This document shows, in pieces, positions 1-8,304 of a stretch of DNA of 64,000 bases (positions are counted from its first letter, which is position 1; each line of letters starts with the position of its first letter). The notes below the pieces were generated by a model. That model was not told the DNA's origin. It worked only from the letters and a program-made list of their open reading frames with translations, and did no database searches. A program made the position numbers and the translations under genes. Source of the DNA: Cupriavidus taiwanensis (lineage in GTDB: Bacteria > Pseudomonadota > Gammaproteobacteria > Burkholderiales > Burkholderiaceae); the NCBI RefSeq assembly GCF_900250075.1, contig NZ_LT977071.1, forward strand, positions 2,189,901 through 2,253,900. Reading direction: 5' to 3'.

Positions 1-14
1 GCCGCCAACCTCGC

Positions 15-617
15 ATGGAAAACCACGCCGGTACGCTCAGCATGACCGATCCCATCCCGCCTATCGTTCCCGCGCAAACCGCCCTGGTAGTCATGCACTA
101 CCAGACCGACATCCTGGCGCTCTTTCCCTCCGTCGCCCCCACCTTGCTTGCCAACACGCGCAAGCTGTGCGATGCCGCGCGGTCCCAGGGCGTCAGCGTC
201 TATTTCGCCAAGATTCACTTCAGCCCGGGCTATCCGGAAGTCAGCCCGTTGAACCGCAATGGTCAGGGAATCAAGCGACTGGGCCTGTTCGTCGACGACC
301 AGGTCTCGCCCGAACTCGGGCGGCGGGACAGTGAGCCGCTGATCGTCGCGCATCGCGCCAGCGTGTTCTTTGGTACCGACCTGCAGGTAAGGCTGTCAGC
401 GCAGGGCATCGATACCCTGCTGATGGTCGGCATCGCCTCGACCGGCGTGGTGCTGTCTTCTGTGGCGTATGCGAGCGATGCAGACTTCCGCCTGTTCACG
501 GTCAAGGATTGCTGCTACGACCCGGACCAGGTCGTGCACGACCACCTGTTTGCCACGGCGTTCGATTCGCGCTCCACCGTGCTGTCGCTCGCCGACGCCT
601 TGGCTCTGCTGGCCTGA
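15..617 (+). CDS. Isochorismatase-fold protein lacking the catalytic triad
   Basis: 200 residues with the isochorismatase/cysteine-hydrolase fold: a first strand (ALVVMHYQTD, residues 23-32), the FFGTDL segment (118-123) and the GIASTGVVLSSVAYASD segment (139-155). Active members carry Asp at the end of strand 1, Lys about eight residues before the FxGTDL motif, and a nucleophilic Cys. Here these positions read His28, Ala112/His113 and Val145. By family knowledge it should therefore not hydrolyse amides the usual way. It may be a binding protein, use other chemistry, or belong to a Cys-less subfamily. An in-frame ATG at position 42 is an alternative start; neither start has a clear ribosome site. 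A VOC gene follows 56 bases downstream on the same strand, probably co-transcribed. Confidence 0.8.
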   Translation: MENHAGTLSMTDPIPPIVPAQTALVVMHYQTDILALFPSVAPTLLANTRKLCDAARSQGVSVYFAKIHFSPGYPEVSPLNRNGQGIKRLGLFVDDQVSPELGRRDSEPLIVAHRASVFFGTDLQVRLSAQGIDTLLMVGIASTGVVLSSVAYASDADFRLFTVKDCCYDPDQVVHDHLFATAFDSRSTVLSLADALALLA

Positions 618-673
618 GCGCGACGTCGGCACACGGTCTGGCGACGCGACCCACCAACCACAGAGGAGAAGCC

Positions 674-1048
674 ATGTTCGACCACGTTAAATTCGGCGTC
701 ACCGACTATGCCGCGAGCAAGGCGTTTTTCCTGAAGGCCCTGGCACCGCTCGGCGTAGCGGTGGCGTCGGAGGGGCCGCCGACATACGGTGTCGAACTCT
801 GCGCGAGAGGCAAGGCTTCGCTGTGCCTGTTCCAGACCGGCGAGAAGCCGGCACACCTGCATCTGGCGTTTACCGCCGAGACCCGGCAGCAGGTCGACGC
901 CTTCTATCGCGCAGCGCTAGCCGCGGGTGCCACAGACAACGGTGGGCCGGGACTGCGGCCGCACTACCACGCGAACTACTATGCGGCGTTCGTCATTGGA
1001 CCTGACGGGCACAATCTCGAGGTGGTTTGCCACGTGCCCGATGCGTGA
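674..1048 (+). CDS. VOC (glyoxalase/bleomycin-resistance fold) protein
   Basis: 124 residues, start chosen at the ATG preceded by AGAGGAG (661-668). It begins MFDHVKFGVTDYAASKAFF, the usual opening of the vicinal-oxygen-chelate superfamily, with a second half containing HLHLAF and ending GHNLEVVCH. Candidate metal ligands are His4, a His in HLHLAF and the Glu of NLEVV. Single-domain VOC proteins act as dimers in metal-dependent isomerisation, ring cleavage or drug binding; the substrate cannot be read from sequence. It follows the isochorismatase-fold gene and is probably its operon partner. Confidence 0.85.
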   Translation: MFDHVKFGVTDYAASKAFFLKALAPLGVAVASEGPPTYGVELCARGKASLCLFQTGEKPAHLHLAFTAETRQQVDAFYRAALAAGATDNGGPGLRPHYHANYYAAFVIGPDGHNLEVVCHVPDA

Positions 1049-1136
1049 TCGTTCCAACGAGAGAAGGTCCGGAAGGGTCCGCGCATGGCGCATGCCGTCC
1101 ATCACGCGCCGCTACCCATACCGGCGGCGTACACGC

Positions 1137-1979
1137 CTAATGCGACATGAACACCGGCAAACCTGACTGCCGCAGCAACAAACGGGTGGTGCCGCCCAGC
1201 ACCAGTTCCCGCAGCCGGGAGCGGCCATAGCCGCCGGCGACCAGAAGGTCGGCCTGTATCTCGCTGGCAAGTCCGGGCAGAACTCGGTCGGGGTCGCCCT
1301 CGCGGGCCAGCACATTCGCGTGGATGCCATGATCGTGCAGCCAGGCTGCGAGTCGGTCCGCGCTGGCCAGGAAGGCCTCTTTCTCGACCTCGGCGCCGGA
1401 CTTGCCGGCGCTGACGATCACGACTGAGACGGCACTGGCGTGCGCCAGCCAGGGCAGTGCGTCGGCTACCGCCCGCGCGGCCTCGCGGCCGCCGTTCCAT
1501 GCGATGGCAACATGGCCGCCAATGGGCGGGGCGGAGCCGCCTGGCACCAGCAGGATGGGCCGGCCGGCGTTGAGCATCGCATACTCGGCAACCGCGGCCA
1601 GCAGGCCCGGCACATCGGCCTGCGCCGAGGGCGGTGCCGGCAAGATAAGATCGGCGAAACGTCCTTCGTTGGCCAGCGCCCAGCCGGATTCCGCGGTGAC
1701 AACGACGTGCCGCGCGGGAATGCCGGGCGCCACTTGCCTGACCAGCGTGTCGAGTGCCTGCCTGTGATCGTCTGCCAGATTCCGCACATGGCTGGCGGCG
1801 GACGCGGCGTATTGCCCGGCGTCCTCTCCGGCCCCGCGGAAGGGTTCCAGCTGCGTGCCCGTTGCCGTCAGGCCGATTACGCTGCCATGGGACTTCGCTG
1901 CAAGGCGTGCGGCCGTTTCAATGCGCGCCGACCGTGCCGCATCTTCGCTGAGGTCGACCAGGATGGTCCTGAAGTCCAT
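1137..1979 (-). CDS. Tandem universal stress protein (two UspA domains)
   Basis: 280 residues made of two Usp domains, about 1-150 and 150-280. The second has a near-canonical ATP-binding motif (GGYGRSRLRELVLGGTTR, pattern G-2x-G-9x-G-G/T), while the first lacks an obvious one. Such asymmetric tandem Usps are cytoplasmic stress or low-oxygen proteins. The start ATG is supported by GGAG about 10 bases upstream. The gene diverges from a single-domain Usp gene at 2286 across a 306-bp spacer holding a perfect FNR/ANR box, so both may be induced by oxygen limitation. Confidence 0.9.
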   Translation of the reverse strand: MDFRTILVDLSEDAARSARIETAARLAAKSHGSVIGLTATGTQLEPFRGAGEDAGQYAASAASHVRNLADDHRQALDTLVRQVAPGIPARHVVVTAESGWALANEGRFADLILPAPPSAQADVPGLLAAVAEYAMLNAGRPILLVPGGSAPPIGGHVAIAWNGGREAARAVADALPWLAHASAVSVVIVSAGKSGAEVEKEAFLASADRLAAWLHDHGIHANVLAREGDPDRVLPGLASEIQADLLVAGGYGRSRLRELVLGGTTRLLLRQSGLPVFMSH

Positions 1980-2188
1980 GATGAGGCTCCGAGCTTTGGT
2001 TTGTCATTCCAGCGGAAAACCGGTGTCGCCGCCATGGTCGACATCCCCTCCCCTACAGGACAGTCTAGGTAGTGGGACCAGGCGGCGTTCGACGCAGATC
2101 AACGGGCCGCTTCACCAAACCAAAGTCTTGTCGGCATCACCCCGCTCCTGGTTGCGATCAAGGAGGCCGCCAGCCCTGCCGCTTCAGA

Positions 2189-2202
2189 TTGATGCTGATC
2201 AA
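2189..2202. promoter_or_regulatory. FNR/ANR box in the 306-bp divergent spacer 1980-2285
   Basis: TTGATGCTGATCAA is a perfect match to the FNR/ANR consensus TTGAT-N4-ATCAA. Its centre (2195.5) placed at -41.5 would put a start site near 2237, with TACGCT at 2224-2229 as a possible -10; this is the usual class II arrangement. It would drive the Usp/alcohol dehydrogenase/phosphoribosyltransferase genes to the right and might also serve the tandem Usp gene to the left. The rest of the spacer shows no gene. Confidence 0.75.
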
Positions 2203-2285
2203 ACGCGGATCCCCGCCGGCATCTACGCTGAAAGGCAACGCCCCGCGGCCTCGATTCCGCACCTCCCTTTGTCAGGAGACTCATC

Positions 2286-2741
2286 ATGTACCAGCGCATC
2301 CTACTCGCCGTCGACGGCAGCCGTTCTTCGGACCTGGCAATGAGCCAGGCCATCATCATCGCCAGGGGGACCGGCGCCGAGGTCAAGGCCTTGTTCGTGG
2401 CGGACGACACCGATGTCTTCTTCGAAGCCAGCTACTTCAATCCGAAAGAACTGGTCGACAGCATCCTTGCGCATGGCCGCAAGGCGCTGGATGCGGCATC
2501 CGTCAGGCTCAGCGAGGCCGGTGTGCGCCATGTGATGCAGCTTGACGAAAAGCCGGTGGCGCCGGGCAGGATCTCGGCGACCATTGTCGCCGAAGCCGAT
2601 GCCTGGAATGCCGACCTGATCGTGCTTGGCACGCACGGCCGCCGCGGGGTACGGCGCCTGCTGATGGGCAGCGTATCGGAAGGCGTGCTGGCCAAGACGA
2701 GCAAGCCCGTGCTGCTGGTCCGTAGCGAAATCGAAGGCTAG
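2286..2741 (+). CDS. Universal stress protein UspA family
   Basis: 151 residues, a single full-length Usp domain: N-terminal ILLAVDGS (residues 5-12) and C-terminal ATP-binding loop GTHGRRGVRRLLMGSVSEG followed by PVLLVRS. It is the ATP-binding class and probably a cytoplasmic dimer. AGGAG lies 11 bases before the ATG. The gene sits 84 bases downstream of a perfect FNR/ANR box and only 21 bases before the alcohol dehydrogenase gene, so it probably leads a low-oxygen operon. Confidence 0.93.
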   Translation: MYQRILLAVDGSRSSDLAMSQAIIIARGTGAEVKALFVADDTDVFFEASYFNPKELVDSILAHGRKALDAASVRLSEAGVRHVMQLDEKPVAPGRISATIVAEADAWNADLIVLGTHGRRGVRRLLMGSVSEGVLAKTSKPVLLVRSEIEG

Positions 2742-2762
2742 CCGTACCCGGCGCAATACCTT

Positions 2763-3776
2763 ATGTCCCGCCCGACCATGCGCGCGATGGTGTTCGAGGG
2801 CGCAGGCTTGCCGCTGCACCTTCGTCGCTTGCCGGTTCCAGAGCCCGGTCCCGGCGAACTTCGCATCGCCGTGGCGGCCTGCGGCGTGTGCCGTACCGAC
2901 CTGCACATCGTCGACGGCGACCTGCGCCATCCCAAACCGGCCCTCATACCAGGACACGAGATCGTCGGACGGGTGGATGCATGCGGCGCCGGCGTCACCG
3001 CCTTCACTCCCGGCGAGCGCGTCGGCGTGCCATGGCTCGGGCATGCATGCGGCGCTTGCCGCTACTGCCTGCGTCATCGCGAGAATCTTTGCAGCGCGCC
3101 GCTGTTCACCGGCTATACCCGCGACGGCGGCTATGCCGAGTACGCGGTTGCCGACAGCGCATTTTGCTTCCGGCTTCCCCCCGCCTACGATGACGAACAC
3201 GCCGCGCCACTGCTCTGCGCCGGCCTGATCGGCTATCGCACGCTACGCATGGCGGGCGCAGCCAACCATGCGCGCCGCATCGGCATCTACGGCTTCGGCG
3301 CCGCGGCCCACCTCGTCACGCAGATCGCCGTAGCGCAGGGCCGCGAGGTCTACGCTTTCACCCGCGCGGGCGATACAAGGGCCCAGCAACTCGCCTATCA
3401 GACGGGCGCCTGCTGGGCCGGTTCGAGCGAGCTTCAGTCGCCTGTGCCGCTGGACGCTGCGCTGATTTTTGCTCCGGTGGGTGCATTGATACCCAAAGCG
3501 CTACGCGACGTGGACAAGGGCGGCATCGTTGTCTGCGGCGGAATTCACATGAGCGATGTGCCAAGCATGCCTTACCAGGTGCTCTGGGAAGAGCGGCGCC
3601 TGTGTTCCGTCGCCAACCTTACGCGCACCGACGGCCTTGCGTTAATGGATATTGCCGAGCGCACGCCGCTGGTGACGCACACCATCGCCTATCCGCTGGA
3701 ACAGGCCAATGCGGCATTGGCCGACCTGCGCGAAAGCCGCCTTGCCGGTGCCGCCGTACTGAAAATTTCTCCATAG
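2763..3776 (+). CDS. Zinc-dependent alcohol dehydrogenase (MDR superfamily)
   Basis: 337 residues. Catalytic-zinc ligands are visible as Cys42 (GVCRTD), His64 (GHE) and Cys151 (LLCAGLIGYRTL). The structural zinc is bound by Cys95, Cys98, Cys101 and Cys109 (C-x2-C-x2-C-x7-C). The nucleotide-binding turn is GFGAAAH rather than the common GxGxxG. This is the class I/III-like bacterial ADH type that oxidises primary alcohols or reduces aldehydes with NAD(H). Its position between Usp and phosphoribosyltransferase genes behind an FNR box suggests redox balancing under oxygen limitation. The next gene starts 15 bases after its stop. Confidence 0.92.
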   Translation: MSRPTMRAMVFEGAGLPLHLRRLPVPEPGPGELRIAVAACGVCRTDLHIVDGDLRHPKPALIPGHEIVGRVDACGAGVTAFTPGERVGVPWLGHACGACRYCLRHRENLCSAPLFTGYTRDGGYAEYAVADSAFCFRLPPAYDDEHAAPLLCAGLIGYRTLRMAGAANHARRIGIYGFGAAAHLVTQIAVAQGREVYAFTRAGDTRAQQLAYQTGACWAGSSELQSPVPLDAALIFAPVGALIPKALRDVDKGGIVVCGGIHMSDVPSMPYQVLWEERRLCSVANLTRTDGLALMDIAERTPLVTHTIAYPLEQANAALADLRESRLAGAAVLKISP

Positions 3777-3791
3777 CTCCCAGGCATTGCA

Positions 3792-5117
3792 ATGAGCCGA
3801 TACCAAACCCGATTCCTGACGCGCGAGCTTGCTGGCTCGGAACTGGCCTCGGCGTTGCGCGCCTATCGGGGAACTGGCGTGCTGGTGCTGGCGATACCGC
3901 GCGGCGGCGTCCCGGTCGGGCGCGTCGTAGCCGACGCCTTGTGCGCCGATTTCGACCTGGTGATGGCGCGCAAGATCGACGCGGGCGTGGCGCTGGACGA
4001 CACGGGCAAGACCTGGCGTACCAACGGCGCGGACGCGAACAGCGGCGCCGGCAGCCTGCGCGGCATCCACTTCGACCAGCTCTGCCGGCAGCGCGCGGTC
4101 TATACGCCGGTTCGCAAGCCGGCCGATCCCTGCGGCCGCGTGGTGATCGTCGTGGACGACGGCCTGGTGAGCGGCGCGAGCATGCATGCCGCGCTTGCAA
4201 GCCTGCGCAAGCGCGGCCCCGCGCGGCTGATATGCGCCTTGCCGATCGCCAGCAAGGCAGGCCTGGACCAGGTCCGCGCGCTGGCCGATGAAATCGTCTG
4301 CCTCGACACGCCGGATCACATCGACAGCCTTGCGCACTTCTATCACGAGTTCCAACTGGTCAGCGATGACCGGGTCCGGCAATTGACAGGGATGGCATCA
4401 ACTCGCCCTCCCCTCCGCGCCCGGGCAAGTGCGGTGGCAGGCGTGCCCTCACTGGCCAAGGCCATGCGGATTCCCTACCGCACGACCTGCATGCGCGCCA
4501 TGCTCGAATCCGCGCCCAACCCCATCGGCGTCGTGGTGATGGTGCACGCCGGTGGCGCACAGCGACGCGCTGCCCGAAGCCACTACCTGGCACGCAAGCT
4601 GCGTGGAAAGGGATTTGCCACGATGCTGGTCGACCTGCAGCCCGACAGCCGCGACGACGCGCCGGATGCGGATGTCGATGACCTGGCGAGAAGGCTGGAC
4701 CAGGTCCTGAGCGTCCTGCGTGCCGGCACGCCGTTCGCAAGACTGCCCGTTGGCTTGCTCAGTGCCGGCACCGCCGCCGCGGCAGCCGTGCGCTTGGCCG
4801 CGGACGGCGCGCCACAGCCTGGCGCTGTCGCCTGCGTGGCAGGGCGAATCGACCTGGCCGGCAGCGCCGCCCTGCAACGGCTGGAGGCACCGACCTTGCT
4901 GATATGTGCAAGCGGCAATCCGGAGAGCATCCGGATCCATGGTCTTGCCTTCGAGCAGATGCGTTGTCCGCGACAACTCAGGCTGGTCCGGGCGAGCGGG
5001 TGCGGCTTCGACGACCGCAAGGCACTGGAGGAGATCGCGACGCTCACAGCGAATTGGTTTGAGCAGCACCTTGCGCAGGCATCGCGTCCATGCCTGAGTT
5101 ACAGCGGACGCCAATAG
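3792..5117 (+). CDS. Phosphoribosyltransferase fused to an alpha/beta-hydrolase-like domain
   Basis: 441 residues. Residues 1-215 are a type I phosphoribosyltransferase-like domain with the PRPP loop VVIVVDDGLVSGAS (117-130), in which the usual TGxT is SGAS. Residues about 240-425 look like a dienelactone-hydrolase/alpha-beta hydrolase domain: a first strand (GVVVMVHAGG), a nucleophile-elbow-like LLSAGTAA that departs from canonical GxSxG, and a late strand (APTLLICASGNPE). Such fusions recur in low-oxygen/Usp clusters of proteobacteria; the substrate is unknown. It is the third gene of the putative FNR-controlled operon, 15 bases behind the dehydrogenase. Confidence 0.8.
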   Translation: MSRYQTRFLTRELAGSELASALRAYRGTGVLVLAIPRGGVPVGRVVADALCADFDLVMARKIDAGVALDDTGKTWRTNGADANSGAGSLRGIHFDQLCRQRAVYTPVRKPADPCGRVVIVVDDGLVSGASMHAALASLRKRGPARLICALPIASKAGLDQVRALADEIVCLDTPDHIDSLAHFYHEFQLVSDDRVRQLTGMASTRPPLRARASAVAGVPSLAKAMRIPYRTTCMRAMLESAPNPIGVVVMVHAGGAQRRAARSHYLARKLRGKGFATMLVDLQPDSRDDAPDADVDDLARRLDQVLSVLRAGTPFARLPVGLLSAGTAAAAAVRLAADGAPQPGAVACVAGRIDLAGSAALQRLEAPTLLICASGNPESIRIHGLAFEQMRCPRQLRLVRASGCGFDDRKALEEIATLTANWFEQHLAQASRPCLSYSGRQ

Positions 5118-5181
5118 CTGACCAGCGGGTACGAAACCTGCAAACGCATGCTGGCATCCGCACTCACACCGCATTCATGCC

Positions 5182-6102
5182 ATGAAACCTGTCACGCTGA
5201 TTGGAGCCCCCACCGACGTCGGGGCCGGCACGCGCGGCTCGTCGATGGGCCCGGAGGCGCTGCGCGTCGCCGGCCTGGCGCAGGCGCTGTCGCGCAACAA
5301 ACTGCAGGTCGAGGACGCCGGCAACCTCGACGGCCCCGCCAATCCGTGGGAGCCACCCCGGGATGGCCTGCGTCACCTCGACGAAGTGCTGGCGTGGAAC
5401 CGTGCGGTCTATGACGCCTGCCTCGGCACCCTGCAAACGGGCCGGTTGCCGCTGCTGATGGGCGGCGACCATTGCCTGGCGATCGGCTCGATCAGCGCCG
5501 CGGCGCGCCATTGCCGTGACACCGGCAAGACCCTGATGGTGCTGTGGCTCGACGCGCACGCCGACGCCAATATCGGCACCACAACGCCTACCGGCAACAT
5601 GCATGGCATGCCCGTCGCCTGCCTTTGCGGAGACGGCCCGGCACCGCTGACCACGCTGGCCGGCGCGGCGCCGGCGGTGCAGCGCAGCGCGATCCGGCAG
5701 ATCGGCATCCGCAGCGTCGATGCGGAGGAAAAGCGCCGCCTGCACGAATTACATCTGGCGGTGTACGACATGCGCTACATCGACGAGAACGGCATGCGCC
5801 ACACCATGCAGCAGGCGCTGGCGGGCATCGACGCGCAGACGCACTTGCACGTCAGCTTCGACGTGGATTTCCTCGATTGCGTGATCGCGCCGGGCGTGGG
5901 CACGACCGTGCCGGGCGGGCCGACCTACCGCGAGACTCAGCTGTGCATGGAAATGATCGCCGATACCGGCCGGCTGGCCTCGCTCGACGTAATGGAACTG
6001 AACCCGGCCTGCGACGTGCGCAACCAGACCGCGCAGCTGGCCGTGGACCTGGTGGAAAGCCTGTTCGGCAAATCTACGCTGTGGCGTCCGCCGCCGGGTT
6101 AA
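5182..6102 (+). CDS. rocF: Arginase (ureohydrolase family)
   Basis: 306 residues, usual arginase length. The binuclear manganese ligands are present: His97 (GGDHCLAIG), Asp124-His126-Asp128 (WLDAHADAN) and Asp227/Asp229 (SFDVDF). Near the start, GAPTDVGAGTRGSSMGPEALR is the typical arginase N-terminus, favouring arginase over agmatinase or guanidinopropionase. It would hydrolyse L-arginine to ornithine and urea in the cytoplasm. No transporter or ornithine-catabolism gene is adjacent. The ribosome site is weak. Confidence 0.9.
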   Translation: MKPVTLIGAPTDVGAGTRGSSMGPEALRVAGLAQALSRNKLQVEDAGNLDGPANPWEPPRDGLRHLDEVLAWNRAVYDACLGTLQTGRLPLLMGGDHCLAIGSISAAARHCRDTGKTLMVLWLDAHADANIGTTTPTGNMHGMPVACLCGDGPAPLTTLAGAAPAVQRSAIRQIGIRSVDAEEKRRLHELHLAVYDMRYIDENGMRHTMQQALAGIDAQTHLHVSFDVDFLDCVIAPGVGTTVPGGPTYRETQLCMEMIADTGRLASLDVMELNPACDVRNQTAQLAVDLVESLFGKSTLWRPPPG

Positions 6103-6219
6103 AAAGTTGCACGGCGTGCCTGTCGATACTTCAATGCCGTACAGGGACGCCGCCATGACGAAGCGCCGATGAGGTGCTATATTGGGAGCCATCGTTTTCT
6201 AATTTGCCGATCTGGCAGC

Positions 6220-6843
6220 ATGACAGCCACCCACCCCCAGGTTCCCACACGCACACGCAGCCGCGGCCGCCCGCGCGAGTTCAACGTCGACCAGGCGCTG
6301 GACCGGGCCGTGCGCGTTTTCAGCGAACGCGGTTACCACGGCGCTTCGATCTCCGACCTGACCCGCGCCATGCATCTCGCCCAGGGCAGCCTCTACAAGG
6401 CGTTCAAGGACAAGCAGTCGCTGTTCCTGGCGGCGTTCGATCGCTACCGCGCCCAGCGGGCGGAGAAGCTGCACCAGGCCATCGACAACGCCGGCACCGG
6501 GCTGGAACGCCTGCGCGCCACGCTGGACTTCTATGCCGACTCCGCGCAGGGCGCCGCCGGCCGGCAAGGTTGCCTTGTCGTTGGCAGCGCGGTCGAACTG
6601 TCGGCATTCGACAAGCCAATGGCCGGCCACATCGCCGCCGCGATGTCGCGCAACGAGGCGTTACTGGCCGACCTGATCCGCCAGGGCCAGCAAGACGGCT
6701 CGATCCCGGCCCATGTGGACGTCGAAGCGACTGCGCGGATGCTGTTATGCCTGACGCAAGGCATGCGGGTCGTCGGCAAGACCGGACGCAGCCGCGAACA
6801 GATGCAAGCCGTGGCAACGGCCGCACTCCAGGTATTAGCCTGA
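6220..6843 (+). CDS. TetR family transcriptional regulator
   Basis: 207 residues from the ATG at 6220; longer forms upstream have no support. The basic tail TRSRGRPREFNVDQALDRA leads into the TetR helix-turn-helix (about residues 18-66; GYHGASISDLTRAMHLAQGSLYKAFKDKQSLF). The C-terminal ligand domain resembles the YxaF/LmrA-type TetR group. A 16-bp inverted repeat lies just after its stop, upstream of the oxidoreductase gene at 6899, which is its likely target. Confidence 0.92.
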   Translation: MTATHPQVPTRTRSRGRPREFNVDQALDRAVRVFSERGYHGASISDLTRAMHLAQGSLYKAFKDKQSLFLAAFDRYRAQRAEKLHQAIDNAGTGLERLRATLDFYADSAQGAAGRQGCLVVGSAVELSAFDKPMAGHIAAAMSRNEALLADLIRQGQQDGSIPAHVDVEATARMLLCLTQGMRVVGKTGRSREQMQAVATAALQVLA

Positions 6844-6849
6844 AATTTT

Positions 6850-6865
6850 TTTCCTATTTAGGAAA
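6850..6865. promoter_or_regulatory. Candidate TetR operator
   Basis: TTTCCTATTTAGGAAA has 7-base arms (TTTCCTA/TAGGAAA) around a 2-base centre, 34 bases before the start codon at 6899 and in the only gap between the TetR gene and the downstream dehydrogenase. It overlaps a second GGAA...TTCC symmetry at 6861-6876. The AT-rich setting contrasts with the surrounding GC-rich coding DNA. Assignment to this TetR protein is inferred from position. Confidence 0.5.
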
Positions 6866-6898
6866 CAATCGATTCCATTTTGACCGAGGAGAACACCG

Positions 6899-7777
6899 AT
6901 GAAGATCGCTTTTCTTGGCCTGGGCACCATGGGCCTGCCAATGGCTGCAAACTTGCTCAAGGCCGGCCATGCAGTGCGCGGCTGGAATCGCTCGCCCACG
7001 CCGGTGGCGAAACTGGCAGCGCTCGGCGCGCAAGGCGCGGCCACGCCTGTCGAGGCGGTCACCGATGCGGACGTGCTGATCTCGATGCTGGCCGACGATG
7101 CGGCCACCCGTGCCGCGATACTGGACGCACGGACACTGTCCGCGCTGAAGCGCGGAGCCATCCATGTCAACATGGCCACGATCTCGGTGGCCCTGGCAGC
7201 CGAACTGGCTGCGTTACACCAGGCGCAAGGCGTGGGCTATGTCGCCGCACCGGTGCTGGGCCGGGTAAACGTTGCTGAAGCGGGCCAGCTCAACATCCTG
7301 GCAGCGGGCAATTCCGACGCCATTGCAACCGTGCAGCCGCTGCTGGATGCAATCGGCCAGAAGACCTGGCGCCTGGGCGCACGGCCAGAACAGGCCAATG
7401 CCGCCAAGCTGGCCGTGAACTTCATGATCGCCAGCGCCATCGGTACGATGGGCGAAGCAGTGGCACTGGCGCACGGCCATGGGGTGGACAAGGCCGGTTT
7501 TCTGGAACTGGTCATGTCCACGGCCTTCGCTGCTCCTGTCTACAAGGGCTATGGGCAGGCCATCGCCGAAGAGCGCTTCGAGCCAGCGGGATTCAAGCTG
7601 GCGCTAGGCCTCAAGGACGTGCGCCTGGCGTTGGAAGCGGCGGAACAGGCCAACGTTCCCCTTCCCCTGGCCAGCACCCTGCGCGATACACATATCGAAA
7701 GCCTGGCCCATGGCGAAGGCCACCTGGACTGGGGGGCACTGTCGCGCACGTCCGCACGCCGTGCCGGGCAGGCCTGA
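6899..7777 (+). CDS. NAD(P)-dependent beta-hydroxyacid dehydrogenase (3-hydroxyisobutyrate dehydrogenase family)
   Basis: 292 residues. The Rossmann motif GLGTMGLPMAANL spans residues 7-19. The substrate segment AAPVLGRVNVAEAGQL (116-131) replaces the classical DAPVSGG pattern. The catalytic Lys170 sits in NAAKLAVNFMIAS. These substitutions resemble the glyoxylate/succinic-semialdehyde reductase and imine-reductase-like branches, so the exact substrate is open. GAGGAG lies 9-14 bases before the start, and a TetR-type palindrome lies just upstream. Confidence 0.88.
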   Translation: MKIAFLGLGTMGLPMAANLLKAGHAVRGWNRSPTPVAKLAALGAQGAATPVEAVTDADVLISMLADDAATRAAILDARTLSALKRGAIHVNMATISVALAAELAALHQAQGVGYVAAPVLGRVNVAEAGQLNILAAGNSDAIATVQPLLDAIGQKTWRLGARPEQANAAKLAVNFMIASAIGTMGEAVALAHGHGVDKAGFLELVMSTAFAAPVYKGYGQAIAEERFEPAGFKLALGLKDVRLALEAAEQANVPLPLASTLRDTHIESLAHGEGHLDWGALSRTSARRAGQA

Positions 7778-7821
7778 ACGGCCACCGCACGGTGACTGCA
7801 TCGCAGAGGCTGGCACGAACC

Positions 7822-7848
7822 AAGGCCCGGCGCATGGCCGGCGCCTTT
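7822..7848. terminator. Possible bidirectional terminator hairpin
   Basis: AAGGCCCGGC, GCAT loop, then GCCGGCGCCTT form a 10-11 bp stem with one bulged G, flanked by TTTG on the right. It lies between the stops of two convergent genes (7777 plus, 7850 minus), the expected place for a shared terminator. The T-run is short, so strength is uncertain. Confidence 0.45.
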
Positions 7849-7849
7849 G

Positions 7850-8260
7850 TCATTTGAGTTGCTGGATCCGGATCATGTTGCCGGCCGGATCGCGCACCGC
7901 GAAATCGCGCACCCCGTAAGGCTGGTCTGTCGGCTCCTGGACGATCTCGGCGTCGCGGTCCTGCAGGCGCTGGAAGACGGCGTCCAGGTCCTTCGCGCCA
8001 AGCAGCAGCATGGCGAAAGTACCCTTGGCCATCATCTCGCCGATGGTGCGCTTCTCGTCGTCGGTAACGCCCGGGGTCGCGTTTGGCGGGTACAGGACGA
8101 TGGAGGTGTCGGGCTTGCCCTTCGGGCCAATGGTGATCCAGCGGTGGCCGCCAAAGGCGACATCCTTGCGGATCTCGAAATCCAGGGCGTCCCGGTAGAA
8201 CGCCAGCGAGACCTCCGGATCGGAGTGCGGCAGAAAAGTCGAATGAATGGTGAGGTCCAT
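7850..8260 (-). CDS. VOC family glyoxalase-like protein
   Basis: 136 residues from the ATG at 8260 (AGACTGATC precedes it). It begins MDLTIHSTFLPHSDPEVSLAFYRDALDFEI, a standard VOC domain, and ends DPAGNMIRIQQL. The length is that of single-domain dioxygenase-like or antibiotic-resistance-like VOC proteins. It lies 44 bases downstream of a short AraC-type regulator gene on the same strand, probably in one operon with its regulator. Substrate unknown. Confidence 0.9.
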   Translation of the reverse strand: MDLTIHSTFLPHSDPEVSLAFYRDALDFEIRKDVAFGGHRWITIGPKGKPDTSIVLYPPNATPGVTDDEKRTIGEMMAKGTFAMLLLGAKDLDAVFQRLQDRDAEIVQEPTDQPYGVRDFAVRDPAGNMIRIQQLK

Positions 8261-8304
8261 GATCAGTCTCCGTAAGTGGTGAGGGGTGATGCATGGACGC
8301 CAGT

